Assembly: GCA_964225175.1 (NCBI GenBank)
Contig: CAXQNK010000033.1
Coordinates: 1 to 34,387, forward strand
Direction: 5' to 3'
DNA: 34,387 nucleotides
From: WTJD01 sp964225175
GTDB lineage: Bacteria; Pseudomonadota; Gammaproteobacteria; Xanthomonadales; SZUA-36
Position 1 is the stretch's first letter. Every line of letters begins with the position of its first letter. The notes under the pieces are model-generated. The model saw only the letters and a list, made by a program, of their open reading frames with translations, ran no database searches and had not been told where the DNA came from. The translations under genes were made by a program, and so were the position numbers. Below are positions 16,966 to 24,949 of the stretch, piece by piece.

Positions 16966-17957
16966 CCGCCAACAGGTTTTTGCTACTGTCGCTGCTTCTG
17001 CTTGGTGTGTGTGGCTGCGCCATGGAACCGGGTGATGAGCGTATTGTGCTCAAGTTCCCGCACATCACGGCCCCCGGCACGCCCAAGGGCCAGGGTGCTG
17101 AGCGTTTGCGCACGCTGATCGAGGAGCGACTCGGCGATCGCGTGGTCATGGAGGTCTACCCTTCGGCACAATTGATGAATGAGGATGATGCAATCGAAAT
17201 GCTTGCGTTTGGTGAGGTGCAGATGATTGCGCCGTCGCTGTCGAAGTTTGATCGATTGACCCGAAAATTCCAGGTATTCGATTTGCCCTTCCTGTTCCCG
17301 GACCTGCAATCTGTGGAGCAATTTCAACGCGGTGAGGTCGGACAGTCATTGCTGGCGGAACTGACCCACAAGGGCTTCCTGGGCCTGGCCTATTGGCACA
17401 ACGGCATGAAACAATTTGGCGGGCCTGTTCCGATGCGGATGCCTGAGGATGCCGAAGGGCTTAAATTCCGCATCATGGAGTCCGATGTGCTGGAGGCGCA
17501 AATACTGGCCCTTGACGCTAATCCGCAAAAAATGGCGTTTAGCGAGGTCTACCAGGCCTTGCAAACCGGTGCAATTGATGCGCAAGAGAACACCTGGTCA
17601 AATAATTTTTCGCAAAAATTTTTCGAGGTTCAGCCCTATTTCACGGAAAGCAATCACGGATACCTGGGTTACTTGCTGCTGGTGAATCCGGGTCAATGGC
17701 GAAAACTCCCCGATGACATTCGCGCTGAACTCGAAGCGATCATCGCTGAGGTCACCAACGAGGTGAATCAAATCGCCACGCGGGTGAATCAGCGCGATCG
17801 GGCCCGGATTCTGGAGTCGGGCCGCTCCCAAATTCTCCAACCGACGGAAGAGGAACTGTCGGCCTGGCGAGCAGTGATGCGGCCAGTGTGGGATGAGTTT
17901 GCGCACGAGATTGGCACCGAGATCATGGCGGAAACACCGGCCGGATCTATCCACTGA
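16962..17957 (+). CDS. dctP: TRAP transporter solute-binding protein, DctP family
   Basis: A 331-residue periplasmic substrate-binding subunit. The N-terminus is a lipoprotein-type signal with a likely lipid-anchored C19 (VCGC). Family landmarks: VYPSAQL, FDLPFLFPD, the substrate-carboxylate arginine R170 in GLKFRIMESDV, and FSEVYQALQTGAIDAQENTW (194-212, N210). These residues suit an organic acid ligand, but the exact substrate cannot be read. The ATG overlaps the carbonic anhydrase stop codon (ATGA). Followed by the small and large permease subunits. The symbol is family-level. Confidence 0.92.
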   Translation: MTANRFLLLSLLLLGVCGCAMEPGDERIVLKFPHITAPGTPKGQGAERLRTLIEERLGDRVVMEVYPSAQLMNEDDAIEMLAFGEVQMIAPSLSKFDRLTRKFQVFDLPFLFPDLQSVEQFQRGEVGQSLLAELTHKGFLGLAYWHNGMKQFGGPVPMRMPEDAEGLKFRIMESDVLEAQILALDANPQKMAFSEVYQALQTGAIDAQENTWSNNFSQKFFEVQPYFTESNHGYLGYLLLVNPGQWRKLPDDIRAELEAIIAEVTNEVNQIATRVNQRDRARILESGRSQILQPTEEELSAWRAVMRPVWDEFAHEIGTEIMAETPAGSIH

Positions 17958-17963
17958 GAACCG

Positions 17964-18515
17964 ATGAGTCGGCATCATCTGCAGCGCCTGATCAATCACC
18001 TTGAAGAGGGGCTCATGGCCCTGTTCCTTGCCGTGATGACGATATTGACGGCCGTTCAGGTGTTGCTTCGCTATGCGTTCAACAGCGGCATCATCTGGTC
18101 ACTTGAAGCCACCACCTACACATTTGCGTGGTTGGTTCTGCTGGGCATGGCCTACGGGGTCCGAACCCGGAGCCACATTGCTGTGGACCTCGTCATGAGC
18201 CGGCTGAATGGAAGCGCCTTGCGCTTTGCGACTTTTCTGGCACTCCTGATCTGCGTCGCCTATGCGGTCCTGATGCTTTATGGCGGCAGCGTACTTGTCT
18301 GGCGCCTGGTCGAACTGGGTAACGAAGCGCGCGACCTGCCCGTTAAACGATGGATCCTGACCAGCATGATACCGATCGGATTTGCGTTGCTGGCATTGCG
18401 CTTCCTCCAGCTCGGATGGCAATTCTCCAACGGCAGCCTGCAGCGTTTGAAGTTTGGCGGACACGATGGCCCCGTGGCAGGAGTGACCTCGGACCGGGCA
18501 GCAATGCCAGAATGA
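17964..18515 (+). CDS. dctQ: TRAP transporter small permease, DctQ family
   Basis: A 183-residue four-helix membrane subunit that pairs with the large permease. Typical features are LRYAFNSGIIWSLEATTYTFAWLVLLGMAYG and RTRSHIAVDLV, the conserved region of DctQ proteins, and a final helix around IPIGFALLALRFLQL. The C-terminal tail is hydrophilic and cytoplasmic. It starts 6 bases after dctP and its last codons overlap the dctM start by 4 bases (ATGA). Confidence 0.9.
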   Translation: MSRHHLQRLINHLEEGLMALFLAVMTILTAVQVLLRYAFNSGIIWSLEATTYTFAWLVLLGMAYGVRTRSHIAVDLVMSRLNGSALRFATFLALLICVAYAVLMLYGGSVLVWRLVELGNEARDLPVKRWILTSMIPIGFALLALRFLQLGWQFSNGSLQRLKFGGHDGPVAGVTSDRAAMPE

Positions 18516-19786
18516 GCGGGCTGTTTCTCCTGGCCACCCTGTTTGCCTGCCTGCTGCTGGGGGTGCCCATTGCCATTTCTCTGGGTTTTGCGAGCATTGT
18601 GACCCTGATGTTTTTTGCGGATCAAACCCTGCTCTCGCTCGCCCTGCGGTTTTTTCACACCATGCAGGTTTATCCGCTTCTGGCCATACCCTTTTTCATA
18701 CTGGCCGGGACCTTGATGACCAGCGGCGGGGTGGCGCGACGCATGATCGATTTTGCCGATGCGCTGGTGGGTCACCTGCATGGCGGTCTGGCCATGGCCT
18801 CGGTGCTTGCGTGCATGCTATTTGCCGCGGTTTCCGGTTCGTCACCGGCGACCGTTGTGGCCATCGGCAGCATCGTCATAGCCGGAATGATCAACTTGGG
18901 ATACTCGCGTGAATTCGCTGCCGGGGTCATCTGCAATGCCGGTACGCTCGGGATCCTGATACCTCCGTCCATCGTACTGGTCGTTTATGGCGCGGCAACG
19001 GAGACCTCCATTGGCAAGCTGTTCATCGCAGGTATTCTTCCCGGAGTGCTTCTGACGGCCATCATGGTGATTGCGATCTTCCTCATAGCCCGCCATCGCG
19101 GCATACCCCGCCAGCCCTGGCGCGGCTGGCGCCGCGTCTTCAGCTCAGGTCGCCGGGCGGCCTGGGGCATGGCGCTGGTGGTCATTATCATGGGGGGAAT
19201 CTACTCGGGCGCGTTCACGCCAACCGAGGCGGCGGCCGTATCGGCGGTTTATGCACTGATGGTGGCGGTGTACGTGCATCGGGACATTCGCTGGCGCGAC
19301 GTTCCCGCAGCTTTCGTGGAGAGCGCCCGGGTCACGGCGATGCTGATGTTCATCATTGCCAATGCCTACTTGTTTGCGTTCGTGTTGACAACGGAGCAAA
19401 TTCCCCAGGTGACGTCCCAGGCCATCATTGACATGGGTTTGCCGCCCTGGGCATTTCTGTTGGTGGTCAATGTCCTGCTGCTGGTCGCCGGAAATTTCAT
19501 GGAGCCCTCCTCGGTCATCCTGATCCTCGCTCCTATCGTGTTTCCCATCGCCATGAGCATGGGAATCGATCCGGTTCACCTGGGTATCATCATGGTGGTC
19601 AACCTTGAGATTGGCATGGTGACGCCCCCGGTCGGGCTCAACCTGTTTGTGACCGCCGGAGTGGCCAAGATGAGTATCGAGGAGGTGATCCTCGCTGCGC
19701 TGCCGTGGCTGATGATCCTGTTGAGTGTGCTTATCATTGTGACCTATGTCCCGGCTATTTCCCTGTTGCTGACCGGTTTGGTCTGA
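18512..19786 (+). CDS. dctM: TRAP transporter large permease, DctM family
   Basis: A 424-residue polytopic transport subunit that uses the Na+ gradient in characterised TRAP systems. Features: PLLAIPFFILAGTLMTSGG, LFAAVSGSSPATVVAIGSI, GTLGILIPPSIVLVVYGAAT, FTPTEAAAVSAVYAL and VTPPVGLNLFV, which contain the conserved scaffold and ion-site regions. The frame opens at 18350 but the ATG at 18512 overlaps the dctQ stop by 4 bases and gives the usual DctM length. xdhC follows after 27 bases. Confidence 0.94.
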   Translation: MSGLFLLATLFACLLLGVPIAISLGFASIVTLMFFADQTLLSLALRFFHTMQVYPLLAIPFFILAGTLMTSGGVARRMIDFADALVGHLHGGLAMASVLACMLFAAVSGSSPATVVAIGSIVIAGMINLGYSREFAAGVICNAGTLGILIPPSIVLVVYGAATETSIGKLFIAGILPGVLLTAIMVIAIFLIARHRGIPRQPWRGWRRVFSSGRRAAWGMALVVIIMGGIYSGAFTPTEAAAVSAVYALMVAVYVHRDIRWRDVPAAFVESARVTAMLMFIIANAYLFAFVLTTEQIPQVTSQAIIDMGLPPWAFLLVVNVLLLVAGNFMEPSSVILILAPIVFPIAMSMGIDPVHLGIIMVVNLEIGMVTPPVGLNLFVTAGVAKMSIEEVILAALPWLMILLSVLIIVTYVPAISLLLTGLV

Positions 19787-19813
19787 TTATTTAGTGCTGA
19801 GCGAGAAACATTT

Positions 19814-20869
19814 GTGCACCTTGGATTAACAGAGCTGTTCGACTTCCTTACGCGACATGAATCTGAGGCCGGGTTGGTGCTCGCGATTGTGTCAGGCACG
19901 GAAGGCTCCACCTACCGAAAACCAGGGGCCATGATGCTGATCGCTCCAAACGGCGAGTACGCCGGGATGATCTCCGGCGGTTGCCTGGAAGGAGATCTCG
20001 TGACTCATGCCGAGCGCGTGATGCTCACCGGTGTGCCGGAAACACTGCGTTATGATCTCGCCGATGAAGAGGGGTCAATGTTCGGGCTGGGTCTCGGCTG
20101 CGGGGGCAGTGTCGACCTCCTGCTGCAGCGCATTGAAAAACGTACCGGATTTTCTTTTCTCCCAGCACTGATCGATGCACTCGCGCAGCGCAGAACCTGC
20201 TGCCTGGCGCTGGTCACGCAAGGAGAAACATTGTCCCTGGGTGACCATGCCCTGTGGGATGGTTCCCGGTGCGTTTCCGGAGATGAGCGTCTTATTGAGG
20301 CCTTTCCGGAAGCGCTCAAACCATGGACCGCGCCATCGCGATGGCGGCATGTGGGACTGGGCCGCGACGGCGGTGAGGATCGAGCCTTGCTGGTTTTTAT
20401 TGAGCCCCAACCGCGGGTATTGATTTGTGGTGCCGGCCCGGATGCCTTGCCCCTGGTGGACCAGGTCATCGCGCTGGGCTGGGATTGCGTGGTTGTCGAC
20501 CATCGGCCCGCGTACGCCAATCCCGCACGGATTCCAGGGCCATGCAGGGTCATCCTTGCCCGCCCCGAAGAGCTCACTGAGCATGTTTCGCTCGACTCCC
20601 TGAGTGGCGCTGTCGTGATGAGCCACAACCTGGAACATGACGCCGGCTATCTGCGACAACTCAGTACGCATCCGCCTGCCTATATCGGCCTGCTCGGGCC
20701 ACGGCATCGTCGTGAGGAACTGCTCAGGTCGCTGGGTAATGATCAATTGAATGTTCATGGCCCGGCGGGTTTGCCGATCGGCGCGGAAATGCCGGAGGCC
20801 ATCGCGCTATCCATCATGGCGGAAATGTTCCAGGTTCTTGCGCGGTCCGATTCCCGCGATGACAGCTGA
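19814..20869 (+). CDS. xdhC: XdhC/CoxI family molybdenum-cofactor insertion protein
   Basis: XdhC proteins bind and sulfurate or insert molybdenum cofactor into xanthine-dehydrogenase-type enzymes. This 351-residue protein has both family domains: the N-terminal XdhC/CoxI domain (GSTYRKPGAMMLI, MISGGCLEGDL with a conserved Cys, and GLGLGCGGSVDLL) and a C-terminal Rossmann-like domain (LICGAGPDALPLVDQV, VVVDHRPAYANPARIPG, VVMSHNLEHDAGYL and IGLLGPRHRREELL). Start is GTG at 19814 with a weak GCGAGA upstream. It overlaps mocA by 11 bases. No molybdenum hydroxylase gene is in the window, so its client enzyme is elsewhere. Confidence 0.9.
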   Translation: MHLGLTELFDFLTRHESEAGLVLAIVSGTEGSTYRKPGAMMLIAPNGEYAGMISGGCLEGDLVTHAERVMLTGVPETLRYDLADEEGSMFGLGLGCGGSVDLLLQRIEKRTGFSFLPALIDALAQRRTCCLALVTQGETLSLGDHALWDGSRCVSGDERLIEAFPEALKPWTAPSRWRHVGLGRDGGEDRALLVFIEPQPRVLICGAGPDALPLVDQVIALGWDCVVVDHRPAYANPARIPGPCRVILARPEELTEHVSLDSLSGAVVMSHNLEHDAGYLRQLSTHPPAYIGLLGPRHRREELLRSLGNDQLNVHGPAGLPIGAEMPEAIALSIMAEMFQVLARSDSRDDS

Positions 20870-21446
20870 TTCCGGGAATTCACTGGCCGGCATCCTCCTG
20901 GCCGCAGGCGGTTCGAGTCGCCTCGGCCAACCCAAGCAGCTTCTCAAATACCGGGGGGAGGCACTGGTTCGACGCGCCGCGCAGTGCTTGTGCAGTTATA
21001 CATATCCGACATTCATCGTCACCGGAGCATATCGGAAAGAAACCCTGAGCGCCCTGGCGGGTACAGCAGTTCGCGAGGTGCACCACCCCGCATGGTCCCG
21101 GGGTATGGGTTCATCAATTCGTGCCGGCGTCAAGGCGTTGGATGAAGATTGTAAGGCTGTTCTCATCCTGTTGTGCGACCAGTACCGGATCGAAGACACA
21201 GACCTGTCCCGCCTGTGCGCGGCATGGGCTGCGAGCCCTGCAACCATTACCTGTGCTTCCTGGAGCGGGCGGCTTGGCCCGCCGGCGATATTTCCCCGCA
21301 GCGAGTTTTCCGCTCTGTTGTCGCTGGAGGGCGATGAGGGTGCGAGAAAGCTGATCACCGCTGGGCATGCGAATGCTGTGCCCATGCCTCATGCGGCGCA
21401 TGATGTGGACACGCCGCAGTCAATGGAAACCATGGCTCAATCCTGA
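20859..21446 (+). CDS. mocA: Molybdenum cofactor cytidylyltransferase-like nucleotidyltransferase
   Basis: A 195-residue MobA/MocA-type nucleotidyltransferase, which in the characterised case converts Mo-molybdopterin and CTP to the cytosine dinucleotide cofactor used by xanthine-dehydrogenase relatives. The nucleotide-binding signature is LAAGGSSRLGQPKQLLKYRG (14-33). LLCDQYRI is the metal-binding Asp region and the later GPPAIFP segment fits the family. The ATG at 20859 overlaps the xdhC end by 11 bases; the reading frame opens earlier, inside xdhC, without family similarity there. The 3' end overlaps the convergent peptidase gene by 10 bases. Confidence 0.85.
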   Translation: MTADSGNSLAGILLAAGGSSRLGQPKQLLKYRGEALVRRAAQCLCSYTYPTFIVTGAYRKETLSALAGTAVREVHHPAWSRGMGSSIRAGVKALDEDCKAVLILLCDQYRIEDTDLSRLCAAWAASPATITCASWSGRLGPPAIFPRSEFSALLSLEGDEGARKLITAGHANAVPMPHAAHDVDTPQSMETMAQS

Positions 21447-23446
21447 ACCAGGTAGTGCCTCAGGAACTGGTAACTGACCAGGTCGTAGAGGTCTCGGTTT
21501 TCCTTGCGCTCATAGCTATGGCCCTCGTTGAGCGCCTCGAGATACCAGACGCTTCTCCCCTGCCGGCGCAGCGCTTCCAACATTTGCAGCGACTCGCTGG
21601 CGGGAACGACGGGATCGTTTCGTCCCTGCACGATCAGCAGAGGCGTGCTTATGGAAGCCACGTTGTTTAATGGTGAGATCCCTTCAAGGAAGGCGCGCAT
21701 CTCGGGGTCACGTTCGTCGCCGTATTCGATACGGCGCAGGTTCCTGCGGTAACTGGGCGTAGACTCAAGGTAAGACACAAAATTACTGATTCCCGCACGA
21801 TTGATGGCCGCGCGTATCCGGTCGCCGTAGTGAACGGCGGTGGCCAGCGCCATGTAGCCGCCGTAACTGGCACCCACGACAGCAATGCGTTGAGCGTCGA
21901 GCCCACGCTGCTTGGCAATCCAGTCGAGCAAGGCGCCGATGTCGTGCACGGCATGCTCTCGCAAGCGCCCATCATCCATGGCGACGTAGCCTGCACCGTA
22001 TCCCAGTGACCCCCTGACATTGGGCGCGATCACGGCTGCCCCCAGGGCATTGACCCAGAGTTGAACCTCTTTGCTGAAGGAGGGCCGGAATTGCCCCTCG
22101 GGGCCGCCATGAATGTAAATGATCACGGGCGCGGGTGACCGGGTCTTTTTCGGCAGATACAAAAATGCGGGAATATTCAGCTCACCCTCCCGCGTTCGCC
22201 ACGGGGCGGGAAATCCTATGAGCCGGGGCTCTGCAATAGGCCGTGTGTTCAAGCCATCTGCTTCGCTGTAAGTCCATTGCTTGACGCGCCGGTGGCTGAG
22301 TGGCCTTTTCCATAAATCGAGTACGAGTACATCGCTGGGAGACTGCGGAGTGCTGAGGGTGAGCCCGAGTCGCCGTCCGTCCGGGCTGAAGCTGAGCCCG
22401 TTCATGACTCCTATCGGCAGTCGCCTGACCGGGGCATGGCTGCGCCGGGTCGGATCAAAAAGGTAAACGCGGCTCACCCCGCCCTCGTTGGTGACAAACG
22501 CACCCCGGCGGCCATCGGAGCTCATTCTGAATTCCGTCACGTCCCAGGGAATGCCCAGAGGTATAAACTCGATGGGCGCATCGGTATCCAGTGGAATCCA
22601 CCCGATCTCGGCGGCGTCTCCTCTCTGGTTAGTGATAAAGTGCACGCCACTGTCGGTGGCATCAAAATCCGTGGCAATATTTCCCGATGGGTTGTCCGGA
22701 TCGCCTGCAAGTCGTTTGAGGGCCCCGGTCTCAAGGTCAAGCACATGGACTCGGGAGTCCATGACGCTGAGGTACTGCTGCACGAGTAACCTGTCGCCCG
22801 CATGGCTGAACGCAACGGGTTTCCAGAGCGCGCCGTCCTCGACTTTCAGCACAATCCTCGCGGCATCCGGCTGGGCGATATCGATCATCCAGATGTCGTT
22901 ATGCTTTCCGTCTCGACGCGTCGAGCGCCAAGCCAGGCGACGGCCAGCCCGGTCCCAGGCAATCCGATTGTTGAGGGAATCGGCGTCTGTAAGTTGTTGT
23001 GTGGCGCCGGAGACCGTGTCGAGCAGGTAAACCTGGTCAAATCCGTCACCGGCGCTGGATCGTGTTAAAGCGATCAGTGAGCCTCCGGGTTGAGGCGCAA
23101 CTTCTCCAACCGGATCATCGGCAAAGGTCAGTTGAACCGGGTCGGAATCGGGTCTGGCCATTTGATGCAATTGATTGACCTCACCGACGCGCCGGCGCAG
23201 ATAAATGTGCTTGCTGTCAGGGGACCAACCGCCGAAGGCATGTGAACGAATCGCCTGGAAGGGCGCAATCTCCGAAGCCAATTCCATGCGGATGGGCGGC
23301 GCGCCCTCGAGAATCATTTGCCCCTCGTTGAATACCTGCCGGGCAGGGGAAGACCCCCAGGCCGCACCGAGCAATTCAAAGCAGCCGGAGAGCCCGACCA
23401 GCAACGCGATTGTGCAGGTGTTTTTTGCGGCCTGTGCTAATTTCAT
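21437..23446 (-). CDS. S9 family peptidase (prolyl oligopeptidase type), lipoprotein
   Basis: A 669-residue secreted serine peptidase. The N-terminus ends in a lipobox LSGC with C22 as the probable lipid anchor, so the mature protein sits in the periplasm or outer membrane. Residues about 60-400 are a beta-propeller with TolB-like repeats (for example AFGGWSPDSKHIYLR and GLSFSPDGRRLGLTL). The C-terminal alpha/beta-hydrolase domain has IIYIHGGPEGQ, the nucleophile S527 in GASYGGYMAL, D611 in VQGRNDPVVPA and H643 in LNEGHSYERKEN, a complete catalytic triad. It probably trims oligopeptides. Divergent from glmU. Confidence 0.92.
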   Translation of the reverse strand: MKLAQAAKNTCTIALLVGLSGCFELLGAAWGSSPARQVFNEGQMILEGAPPIRMELASEIAPFQAIRSHAFGGWSPDSKHIYLRRRVGEVNQLHQMARPDSDPVQLTFADDPVGEVAPQPGGSLIALTRSSAGDGFDQVYLLDTVSGATQQLTDADSLNNRIAWDRAGRRLAWRSTRRDGKHNDIWMIDIAQPDAARIVLKVEDGALWKPVAFSHAGDRLLVQQYLSVMDSRVHVLDLETGALKRLAGDPDNPSGNIATDFDATDSGVHFITNQRGDAAEIGWIPLDTDAPIEFIPLGIPWDVTEFRMSSDGRRGAFVTNEGGVSRVYLFDPTRRSHAPVRRLPIGVMNGLSFSPDGRRLGLTLSTPQSPSDVLVLDLWKRPLSHRRVKQWTYSEADGLNTRPIAEPRLIGFPAPWRTREGELNIPAFLYLPKKTRSPAPVIIYIHGGPEGQFRPSFSKEVQLWVNALGAAVIAPNVRGSLGYGAGYVAMDDGRLREHAVHDIGALLDWIAKQRGLDAQRIAVVGASYGGYMALATAVHYGDRIRAAINRAGISNFVSYLESTPSYRRNLRRIEYGDERDPEMRAFLEGISPLNNVASISTPLLIVQGRNDPVVPASESLQMLEALRRQGRSVWYLEALNEGHSYERKENRDLYDLVSYQFLRHYLVQD

Positions 23447-23547
23447 TGCGCCATGTTCTCGCCCTGATTGACCCTGATGCTGATAGAAGCACGTCCACTG
23501 TTGCCGCTATACTGTGCGCCACAGGAGCCTGCCGTGAAATTTTGGAC

Positions 23548-24912
23548 ATGTCACTGCATATCATAATACTGGCTGCGGGCGATGGAACCCGCATGAAATC
23601 CAGCCTTCCCAAGGTCTTGCATCCCGTCGGTGGGAAGGCGATGCTCGCGCGCGTGCTTGAAACGGCGAGGGCCCTTGAGCCCGCGGCGATTCACGTCGTT
23701 TATAACCCTGGCACGCCGGAGGTCAGGACAACTCTTGATGCGCCTGGCATCACGTGGGTAGCGCAGCATGAACGCCTCGGCACAGGCCATGCTGTCCAAC
23801 AAGCCATGCCGGGCGTTCCCGAGGACGCGGAAGTGCTCGTGCTGTATGGAGACATTCCACTGGTTCAGCCCGCCACCCTGGCACCCATGCTCGAGCGTCC
23901 GGAAGCGCTCACGGTATTGACAATGGATCTTGCCGAGCCGGCAGGCTATGGGCGCATCCTGCGCGATGTGAAAGGCAGAGTGGTGGGTATCGTGGAGGAG
24001 CGTGACGCAGATTCGGATCAGCGCTCAATCACCGAAGTGAACAGTGGCATCATCTTTGCCCGGGCGGGATCCCTTAAAGGCTGGCTGTCACGCCTGGGCA
24101 CAGGCAACAGCCAGGGCGAATACTATCTGACAGACGTCTTCGCGATGGCTGCGGACGAGGCTTGCGAGATCGGCAGCATCGGGGCGCCCTCGGGAAGAGA
24201 ATTGCAGGGCGCCAATGATCAGTCCCAGCTTGCGCAGCTCGAGACAGCCTGTCGTGCCATGACGGCCGAGCGCCTGATGCAGAAAGGTGTTCGGATCATG
24301 GACCCAGAGCGCGTGGAACTTCGGGGTGATATTGAAGCCTCGCCGGAAGTGGTTATTGATGTCGGTGCGATACTCGAGGGTCGCAATCGCTTGGGAGAAG
24401 GGGTCCATGTCGGGCCAGGCTGTGTGTTGAAAGACTGTGACCTCGGCGCAGGAACGCGAATTCACGCTTACAGCGTGCTTGAAGGCGTTCGTACCCAGGG
24501 TGATTGCGATATCGGGCCATTCGCTCGCCTGCGCCCGGGCACTGAACTGGATGCGGGATGTAAAGTCGGGAATTTTGTCGAAATCAAACAGACCCGGCTT
24601 GGGGAAGGCAGCAAGGCCAGTCACCTGAGTTACCTTGGCGATGCCAAAATTGGCGCGGGCGTCAATATTGGTGCGGGTACCATTACCTGCAACTACGATG
24701 GCGCCAACAAACACCAGACCGTGATTGCTGACGGTGTTTTCATTGGCTCTGATACGCAGCTCGTGGCTCCGGTTTCGATCGGCAGGAATGCCGTTATCGG
24801 TGCCGGTTCAACCATCACCCGGGATACCCCCGAGGACCAGTTGACGCTCAGCAGGTCGAAGCAGGTGTCTGTGCCCGGGTGGCGTCGTCCGCAAAAGGGT
24901 AAAAAGAAATGA
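23548..24912 (+). CDS. glmU: Bifunctional GlcN-1-P acetyltransferase / GlcNAc-1-P uridyltransferase
   Basis: Makes UDP-GlcNAc, the precursor of peptidoglycan and lipopolysaccharide, in the last two steps. The N-terminal uridyltransferase domain has LAAGDGTRMKSSLPKVL (8-24, with R15 and K22); the C-terminal left-handed beta-helix acetyltransferase domain has hexapeptide repeats and HLSYLGDAKIG, with H359 matching the catalytic histidine, followed by GAGTITCNYDGANKHQT. The frame opens at 23410 but the ATG at 23548 starts at the conserved N-terminus and gives 454 residues (E. coli 456). A -10-like TATACT lies at 23508-23513. It is followed by glmS as in E. coli. Confidence 0.97.
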   Translation: MSLHIIILAAGDGTRMKSSLPKVLHPVGGKAMLARVLETARALEPAAIHVVYNPGTPEVRTTLDAPGITWVAQHERLGTGHAVQQAMPGVPEDAEVLVLYGDIPLVQPATLAPMLERPEALTVLTMDLAEPAGYGRILRDVKGRVVGIVEERDADSDQRSITEVNSGIIFARAGSLKGWLSRLGTGNSQGEYYLTDVFAMAADEACEIGSIGAPSGRELQGANDQSQLAQLETACRAMTAERLMQKGVRIMDPERVELRGDIEASPEVVIDVGAILEGRNRLGEGVHVGPGCVLKDCDLGAGTRIHAYSVLEGVRTQGDCDIGPFARLRPGTELDAGCKVGNFVEIKQTRLGEGSKASHLSYLGDAKIGAGVNIGAGTITCNYDGANKHQTVIADGVFIGSDTQLVAPVSIGRNAVIGAGSTITRDTPEDQLTLSRSKQVSVPGWRRPQKGKKK

Positions 24913-24949
24913 TGCGGGCCTTATACGAGTCCCGGGAGCACTAAAGACA

